Part shown: piece after piece, positions 59,741 through 64,000 of the stretch
Layout: every line of letters begins with the position of its first letter
Position numbering within the stretch: position 1 is the stretch's first letter
NCBI RefSeq assembly: GCF_036763085.1
Contig: NZ_JBAIYU010000017.1
Location: forward strand, 248,001 to 312,000
Source of the DNA: JBAIYU01 sp036763085
Lineage (GTDB): Bacteria; Bacillota; Negativicutes; DSM-1736; Dendrosporobacteraceae
Reading direction: 5' to 3'
DNA length: 64,000 nt
The notes under the pieces: model-generated
The model's database searches: none
What the model was told of the DNA's origin: nothing
Seen by the model: the letters and a program-made list of their open reading frames with translations, nothing else
Position numbers and translations under genes: made by a program

Positions 59741-59803
59741 CAATAAAAGAAAAGCAAACTGTCCTTTCAAATTGGTGGACAGTTTGCTTTTCTATTTATT
59801 GCT
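59738..59803. terminator. Bidirectional terminator between lexA and the VanW gene
   Basis: AGAAAAGCAAACTGTCC (59749-59765) pairs with GGACAGTTTGCTTTTCT (59777-59793). Outer CTAGCAATAAA/TTTATTGCTAG extends the stem. It includes the stop codons of both genes. Confidence 0.85.
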
Positions 59804-61165
59804 AGATGTTGTTTTAGTTCCTACTACTATTACTTTATCTACCGGCTTGAATTCATCATAAGCAAGGAATTCTCTACTTATCTCCACCCCGTTCACTTTT
59901 CTAATGCGGTGTGTAGTAATATTAATACCCTTTTGCCCTTCTGTTTCTATAACCCGTTTTCCAAATGCTAGATTTCGATCTTGCTTTATTATAGTGCTTG
60001 GCTCAATAGATTTACTATCAGTTGTTATGATCTCAATTTCGGGAGCTGTATTAATCTGTTTGCCTATGATGTAAACTGTTAATTTCGATCCAGTAGTTTT
60101 TGTTAATATATAGATAGCGTTTTCTAATGAATTTTTAAACTTGAAATCAATTAAGTTATCTGCGACTGTAGCATCCCGGCCTACAGGTACATATGCAGGA
60201 GGCCTGAAGTGCGACGTTCTCTCGATTATTTCTAAGTCGGCAAGAACAGCGGCATTATATAGAGTGCTACTCACCTGACAGACACCGCCACCCCAATCCG
60301 GAACAATTTTACCTTCTATAAATACTGGCGCTTCTTTGAAGCCAGATTCCTCAACCCTTGGACCCACTAATTCATTAAAAGATATAATTTCGCCCGATTT
60401 GACCAATAACCCATCCAGACTCTTAGCTGCTAAATATATGTTTTGCGCACGGTTGTTATGAGATTGGTCGAATTCAGTTGTATAACTTGCAATAACGCTG
60501 TCGATTTGAACTAGGTCTTGATTTGTAATTTGTGGCTTAATAACTTCAAATTGCAGATTAATTTCGGCATTGATGGATGTACGCATTTGCTCATCACATA
60601 TCTCTAATAATTTAGAAATATCAATCATGTGACCATTAGTTTCCGGTATAATATCAACAGAAGATCCTTGTATTGCTACTGTTGCGTTTTTAGGTTCTTT
60701 ATTAATAGGCGCAACTATCCTGTTTAAAATTGAAGATAATTTAGCCTTATCGTAGCTAAGGCTGTATGGTACATTAATACCGCTATTTAAAGAATAGTAT
60801 CTTTCAGTTAGGTTTTCAATAAGAGTACCAGAGCGACCAACATTATATGCATTTAAAGCCGTTTCAGTCGTGTTAATATTGAGATCAATGTCTTCAGGCG
60901 AAATGGTCCATGTTTGAGATTGATATTTAAGAATCAAAAGTGGCTTATTTTTGGTTTTAGATTGATAAGAATTTGAAACTCTTTCAGCAGCTTTATCAAT
61001 CGATAACCCACCTAGAGGTAGTTGGTCTACAAATACTCCTTGGTATATTTTATCGGTAAACATAAATGCAAAGTTTGCGCTGACTAATCCTATACTGCTA
61101 AACAAAACAATTAGAGTAGAAAAAGCAATGAAGTTTGTAACCCGCTTTGGCATAACGCTTTTCAC
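59792..61165 (-). CDS. VanW-family membrane-anchored protein with C-terminal G5-like domain
   Basis: This protein of about 457 aa has one N-terminal TM helix (about residues 8-32), two peptidoglycan-binding-like (PG_binding_4/YoaR) domains (about 40-230), a VanW domain (about 255-385) and a C-terminal G5-like beta domain. VanW shows GGGVCQVSSTLYNAAVLADL, RTSHFRPPAYV and GRDATVADN; the G5-like domain shows ITTHRIRKVNGVEISREF. It is probably extracytoplasmic and cell-wall associated; the biochemical role of VanW is not established. The start is uncertain: GTG at 61165 has GGAAGG 9 bp upstream, and in-frame starts at 61174 and 61153 are possible. Confidence 0.88.
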   Translation of the reverse strand: MKSVMPKRVTNFIAFSTLIVLFSSIGLVSANFAFMFTDKIYQGVFVDQLPLGGLSIDKAAERVSNSYQSKTKNKPLLILKYQSQTWTISPEDIDLNINTTETALNAYNVGRSGTLIENLTERYYSLNSGINVPYSLSYDKAKLSSILNRIVAPINKEPKNATVAIQGSSVDIIPETNGHMIDISKLLEICDEQMRTSINAEINLQFEVIKPQITNQDLVQIDSVIASYTTEFDQSHNNRAQNIYLAAKSLDGLLVKSGEIISFNELVGPRVEESGFKEAPVFIEGKIVPDWGGGVCQVSSTLYNAAVLADLEIIERTSHFRPPAYVPVGRDATVADNLIDFKFKNSLENAIYILTKTTGSKLTVYIIGKQINTAPEIEIITTDSKSIEPSTIIKQDRNLAFGKRVIETEGQKGINITTHRIRKVNGVEISREFLAYDEFKPVDKVIVVGTKTTSSNK

Positions 61166-61262
61166 ACCAAGCATCCTTCCGATTAATCTATAATTTATTA
61201 AAAATCTAAACTTAACTATGATACCTGCACGGTGAAATTTGCGACAAGCCAATGATATCTTG

Positions 61263-61299
61263 TAATTAATAATCCCCGCGTAGCGGGGATTATTAATTA
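61263..61299. terminator. Perfect palindromic hairpin after the PRC-barrel gene
   Basis: TAATTAATAATCCCCGC-GTA-GCGGGGATTATTAATTA has 17-bp perfect arms around a 3-nt loop, with the core CCCCGC/GCGGGG. It overlaps the end of the PRC-barrel gene. Confidence 0.75.
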
Positions 61300-62106
61300 T
61301 TGTATATTCATGGATAGCTCAACAAATTTCCCAGCTAATTTTGCTTTTTGGAGAACTTCTTCAGTAATTTCAGAACCTTGTTCTACAATGAGTACACCGT
61401 TATCGGTTTCAATTCGACGGCTAGCTTTCTTTCCTAGAAGGTATTTACGGTGCCTTTCGTCAAACTTTTTTGAAGAGGTATCTTCCTCATTTTCAGCCTT
61501 ATCTGCTGGAGCCACTGGGGCTGGAGGTACAACTTCTTGCGCTATAACTGGCTCTTCTTGAACCGCGACTGGTTTAATTACTGGTGCTGTTTCTGCCGAT
61601 TTTAATGCATCTGTCTTCGATGAAGCTGGCTTTGCTTCTTTGATTTCACCATCTGAAATAATTGTAACTTCTTTACCAAAGGTGAATACACGTTGAGCAG
61701 GAATTTCTGAGATTTGTCCAGTAGTATCTTCTAATTCACAAACTGAAATGGTTCCTGTTTCATCAACTACTATTTCAGTAATTTTCCCCTGAATTCTACC
61801 TGCTTTTGTTATGACTCTAGTACCAATTATTTGAATATTGGATTCCAGAAGCTTTTCTAGATCTGCTGCGTCTGCTATTGGCAAAATATCTGCACTACTA
61901 TTAATTGTTATTGCATATTCACCTATTGCGGTAACGGCAGAAAAAGGAAGTAACTTAGCCCCCTGGTACCATTTATCATCCTCGATTGCAAGTGCAGCCA
62001 CGACCCCTTGTTCTGGATTAATAACTAAAAAACGGCTTCTTCCTAGTTCTCTACCCTCACTAATGCTAATAATAGGTAAACCAAGAATTTCTACACTTTT
62101 TTTCAT
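61297..62106 (-). CDS. PRC-barrel domain protein
   Basis: This 269-aa cytoplasmic protein has two tandem PRC-barrel domains (about residues 1-80, EILGLPIISISEGRELGRSR; about 85-155, GTRVITKAGRIQGKITEIVV), a Pro/Ala/Glu/Val-rich linker (about 160-215) and a basic C-terminal module (DERHRKYLLGKKASRRIETD, ending EQGSEITEEVLQKAKLAGK). PRC barrels in RimM, YlmC and photosynthetic H subunits act as adaptors; the function here is unknown. AGGAGGAATATA precedes the ATG. It lies between the VanW and TPR genes on one strand, and all three are probably one unit. Confidence 0.8.
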   Translation of the reverse strand: MKKSVEILGLPIISISEGRELGRSRFLVINPEQGVVAALAIEDDKWYQGAKLLPFSAVTAIGEYAITINSSADILPIADAADLEKLLESNIQIIGTRVITKAGRIQGKITEIVVDETGTISVCELEDTTGQISEIPAQRVFTFGKEVTIISDGEIKEAKPASSKTDALKSAETAPVIKPVAVQEEPVIAQEVVPPAPVAPADKAENEEDTSSKKFDERHRKYLLGKKASRRIETDNGVLIVEQGSEITEEVLQKAKLAGKFVELSMNIQ

Positions 62107-62126
62107 TATATTCCTCCTAAGAAATA

Positions 62127-63326
62127 TTATTTAGTAATAACGCGCCATTCGCGAAATTCAGAATCTATCTCGGCATGGATGTCGCTTGGAATATTTTCAT
62201 ATTTCACAAAACCAAGACCACGCGTAATTAGTATGTTTTTTAGAATTCGTAGATAGGCAATAGTATTTATAAAATCCTGACGCAATTGATAATCTTTCTT
62301 TATTGCCGGTAATGCAAGACCTTGAGAATAAATTTCAATGACATCGTCATAGGCCCCTGCGCTTCTTAAGATATTTCCGATTTCGATTAATATAAAAGGT
62401 GCATAATCGTTATTAGAATATAGTTTAATTGCAGTGCTTAATACCTTGAGGGCTTCAGTGGAATTATTATTCTGCTTGTGCAGCAAAGCGCGATCAAGAA
62501 GGCTATCAAGCTCAGCCTGTTCTGACATAACTGTCTGCTCTGAGACAATGGCTTGTTCTGAGTTGAGTGACTGCTCTGAGACAACGTCTTGTTCTGAGTC
62601 GAGTGACTGCTCTGAGACAACGTCTTGTTCTGAGTCGAGTGACTGCTCTGAGACAACGTCTTGTTCTGAGTCGAGTGACTGCTCTGAGACAACGTCTTGT
62701 TCTGAGACGAGTGACTGCTCTGAGACAAAGGCTTGTTCTGAGTCGAGTGACTGCTCTGAGACAACGTCTTGTTCTGAGTTGAGTGACTGCTCTGAGACAA
62801 TGGGTTGTTCTGAGACGAGTGACTGTTCTGAGACAATGGGTTGTTCTGAGCCGAGTGACTGTTCTGAGACAACGTCTTGTTCTGAGTTGAGTGACTGCTC
62901 TGAGACAACGTCTTGTTCTGAGTCGAGTGACTGCTCTGAGACAACGTCTTGTTCAAAGTTAACTGTCTGCTCCGGAGCAACGGCTTGACCCAAACTGCAT
63001 GTAGTTTGGAATTCCTCTGACTGTTCTTTTTTGCTTATGTTAATATTTGCTGAAACAGCTGTGGTTGTGAACTTAGCACTTTTAGTATGGTAAGTAATCA
63101 AATAAGCGAAGAATAATGACGGTAGTAGAAAGTATAGTAAACTCAGCTTCACACCTGAAAAATGGCTTGATACTATCATAAATAATAAATTTATCATAAA
63201 GGCACTTGCCGCGCATGAAGCAATAGCAAAAGTATGTAATTGAAAACCCCAAACTCTATTAGAGATTTTATTAAATAAAAGCGTACTAAATGAGATTGTC
63301 AATAAGTTAATAACTATATATTCCAT
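62127..63326 (-). CDS. Membrane protein with SEQ dodecapeptide repeats and C-terminal TPR-like region
   Basis: This protein of about 399 aa is not recognised as a named family. The N-terminal 90 residues hold three hydrophobic helices (INLLTISFSTLLF, FMINLLFMIVSS, LYFLLPSLFFAYLI). Next is a spacer, then twelve near-identical 12-residue repeats of the form SEQDVVSEQSLD (about residues 124-267). A C-terminal helical region looks like two or three TPR units (DRALLHKQNNNSTEALKVLS, GNILRSAGAYDDVIEIYSQG). The repeats make a long acidic spacer between membrane and TPR. The start at 63326 has GGTGA 6 bp upstream; 63338 is an alternative. Confidence 0.7.
   Translation of the reverse strand: MEYIVINLLTISFSTLLFNKISNRVWGFQLHTFAIASCAASAFMINLLFMIVSSHFSGVKLSLLYFLLPSLFFAYLITYHTKSAKFTTTAVSANINISKKEQSEEFQTTCSLGQAVAPEQTVNFEQDVVSEQSLDSEQDVVSEQSLNSEQDVVSEQSLGSEQPIVSEQSLVSEQPIVSEQSLNSEQDVVSEQSLDSEQAFVSEQSLVSEQDVVSEQSLDSEQDVVSEQSLDSEQDVVSEQSLDSEQDVVSEQSLNSEQAIVSEQTVMSEQAELDSLLDRALLHKQNNNSTEALKVLSTAIKLYSNNDYAPFILIEIGNILRSAGAYDDVIEIYSQGLALPAIKKDYQLRQDFINTIAYLRILKNILITRGLGFVKYENIPSDIHAEIDSEFREWRVITK
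62526..62957 (-). repeat. Twelve tandem 36-bp coding repeats
   Basis: The 36-bp unit encodes two six-residue halves, SEQ-D-V-V and SEQ-S-L-x. Units 2, 6 and 8-11 are nearly identical, while the outer units and units 4, 5 and 7 vary (PIV, AFV, AIV; final residue D, N, G, V or M). All keep frame. The high DNA identity points to recent expansion or homogenisation. Confidence 0.95.
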
Positions 63327-63433
63327 ATACGTCACCATAAATCTACTTTACTTTCATTTCAATATCCGACACACATCACTATTCGACATACAACTACTAT
63401 TTCCTGTCGTAAAAAACAAATAAGTATAGTATT

Positions 63434-64000
63434 CTACAAATTATCTATTTCTTGAGCAGCTCCCATTACGCCTATTACAGCATGCTCAAAAGTTAGGCCG
63501 CCTTGTAAATATACTGCATATGGGGGGCGAAGTGGTCCATCTGCACTTAATTCAATTGAAGATCCCTGTATAAATGTACCAGCTGCCATAATTACTGCAT
63601 CTGTGTACCCTGGCATAGAACTAGGTTCTGGACGAACATGTGCATCAATAGGTGAATACTTCTGTAGACCTTGACAGAAAGCAATCATCTTTTGTGGTGT
63701 CTCCAATTCGATTGCCTGGATAATGTCACTACGGTCTTCAGTTAATAATGGTAATGTTTTATATCCTAATTGTGAAAAAAATGCAGAAGCAAAAATTGCA
63801 CCTTTTATCGCCTGTGCAGTAACATGTGGAGCGAGAAATAAGCCTTGGAATAGTAGTCGGTTATCAACAAGTGAGGCTCCAACTTCACTGCCTATACCCG
63901 GTGCCGTTAGACGATATGCCGCTAATTCGACTAAATCTTCTCGACCTGCTATATAACCTCCTGTTGGTGCTATTCCTCCCCCTGGGTTTTTTATAAGTGA
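63434..64000 (-). CDS. Methionine gamma-lyase/aluminium-resistance family PLP protein, 3' part
   Basis: The C-terminal part (about 188 residues) of a gene that begins beyond the window end. The frame is open from 64000. It opens with SLIKNPGGGIAPTGGYIAGR, where the Lys is the likely PLP lysine. It continues with LTAPGIGSEVGA, QGLFLAPHVTAQAIKGAIF and PEPSSMPGYTDAVIMAAGTF, and ends in IQGSSIELSADGPLRPPYAV and QGGLTFEHAVIGVM. This is the COG4100 family (YnbB), annotated as methionine gamma-lyase-like or aluminium resistance; true activity is unsettled. In Firmicutes it commonly sits near lexA/hflX, as here. Confidence 0.9.
   Translation of the reverse strand, partial: SLIKNPGGGIAPTGGYIAGREDLVELAAYRLTAPGIGSEVGASLVDNRLLFQGLFLAPHVTAQAIKGAIFASAFFSQLGYKTLPLLTEDRSDIIQAIELETPQKMIAFCQGLQKYSPIDAHVRPEPSSMPGYTDAVIMAAGTFIQGSSIELSADGPLRPPYAVYLQGGLTFEHAVIGVMGAAQEIDNL

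Noticed and set aside
62526..62957. CRISPR-like array of 36-bp repeats
   Set aside because: The repeats are contiguous with no spacers, keep a reading frame through twelve units, and encode a regular dodecapeptide inside a longer protein. No cas genes are nearby.
62434..62988. Cys/Ser-rich open frame on the + strand across the repeats
   Set aside because: It is the antisense image of the SEQ repeats. It lacks a ribosome binding site, and the - strand frame has membrane helices and a TPR tail that make a coherent protein.

Overview
The window is an AT-rich chromosomal segment, almost entirely coding and mostly on the + strand. It suggests an anaerobic, endospore-forming member of the Firmicutes, most likely a Sporomusa-type Negativicute. 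That placement is an inference. It rests on two Coat F-type spore coat proteins, a 2-oxoacid:ferredoxin oxidoreductase operon, radical-SAM enzymes, firmicute-type S-box, RFN and ydaO riboswitches, and a gene order (gmk-rpoZ-coaBC, priA-def-fmt, rib operon) typical of that group. No rRNA, tRNA, insertion sequence or prophage was recognised.

Layout. 1-3.7 kb: end of gmk, rpoZ, coaBC, then S-box-controlled metK and a degenerate heavy-metal-associated protein. 4-11 kb: priA, def, fmt, a DUF116 membrane protein, rsmB, rlmN. 11.2-19.3 kb, behind a strong promoter: two FHA proteins, PP2C phosphatase, SEDS protein, class B PBP, PASTA kinase PrkC, rsgA, rpe; this is a cell-wall growth and Ser/Thr phosphorylation operon laid out as in Actinobacteria. 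19.3-24.6 kb: RFN element, ribD-ribE-ribBA-ribH, a phosphodiesterase, hslO. 24.6-30.8 kb: rpmB, recG and several small or uncharacterised genes, ending in a c-di-AMP riboswitch and a secreted 3D-domain protein. 31-41.7 kb: guaB, envelope genes (polysaccharide deacetylase, PBP1A, TagA-type and GT2 glycosyltransferases, psd, pssA), queD-queE, surE.

41.8-46.9 kb is a five-gene operon (mtnP, mtnA, ahcY, class II aldolase, mtaD). Together these genes can handle the S-adenosylmethionine by-products MTA, SAH and probably 5'-deoxyadenosine by a DHAP-shunt-like route. It is followed by an aminotransferase, an ASCH protein, a stand-alone PduL, the four-subunit kor/vor operon, a PAS-GAF-GGDEF cyclase, a methyltransferase, a patatin phospholipase, a Nal1-like serine protease and the two spore coat genes.

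57-59 kb is the most unusual part. A viroplasmin-RNase H gene sits between inverted copies of a 16-bp sequence. The downstream copy is one arm of an 11-7-11 palindrome directly upstream of a Cre-like tyrosine recombinase gene, and the arms resemble loxP arms. lexA with its own SOS box follows. The window ends on the - strand with a VanW protein, a PRC-barrel protein, a membrane-TPR protein carrying twelve 36-bp in-frame repeats, and the 3' part of a methionine-gamma-lyase-family gene.
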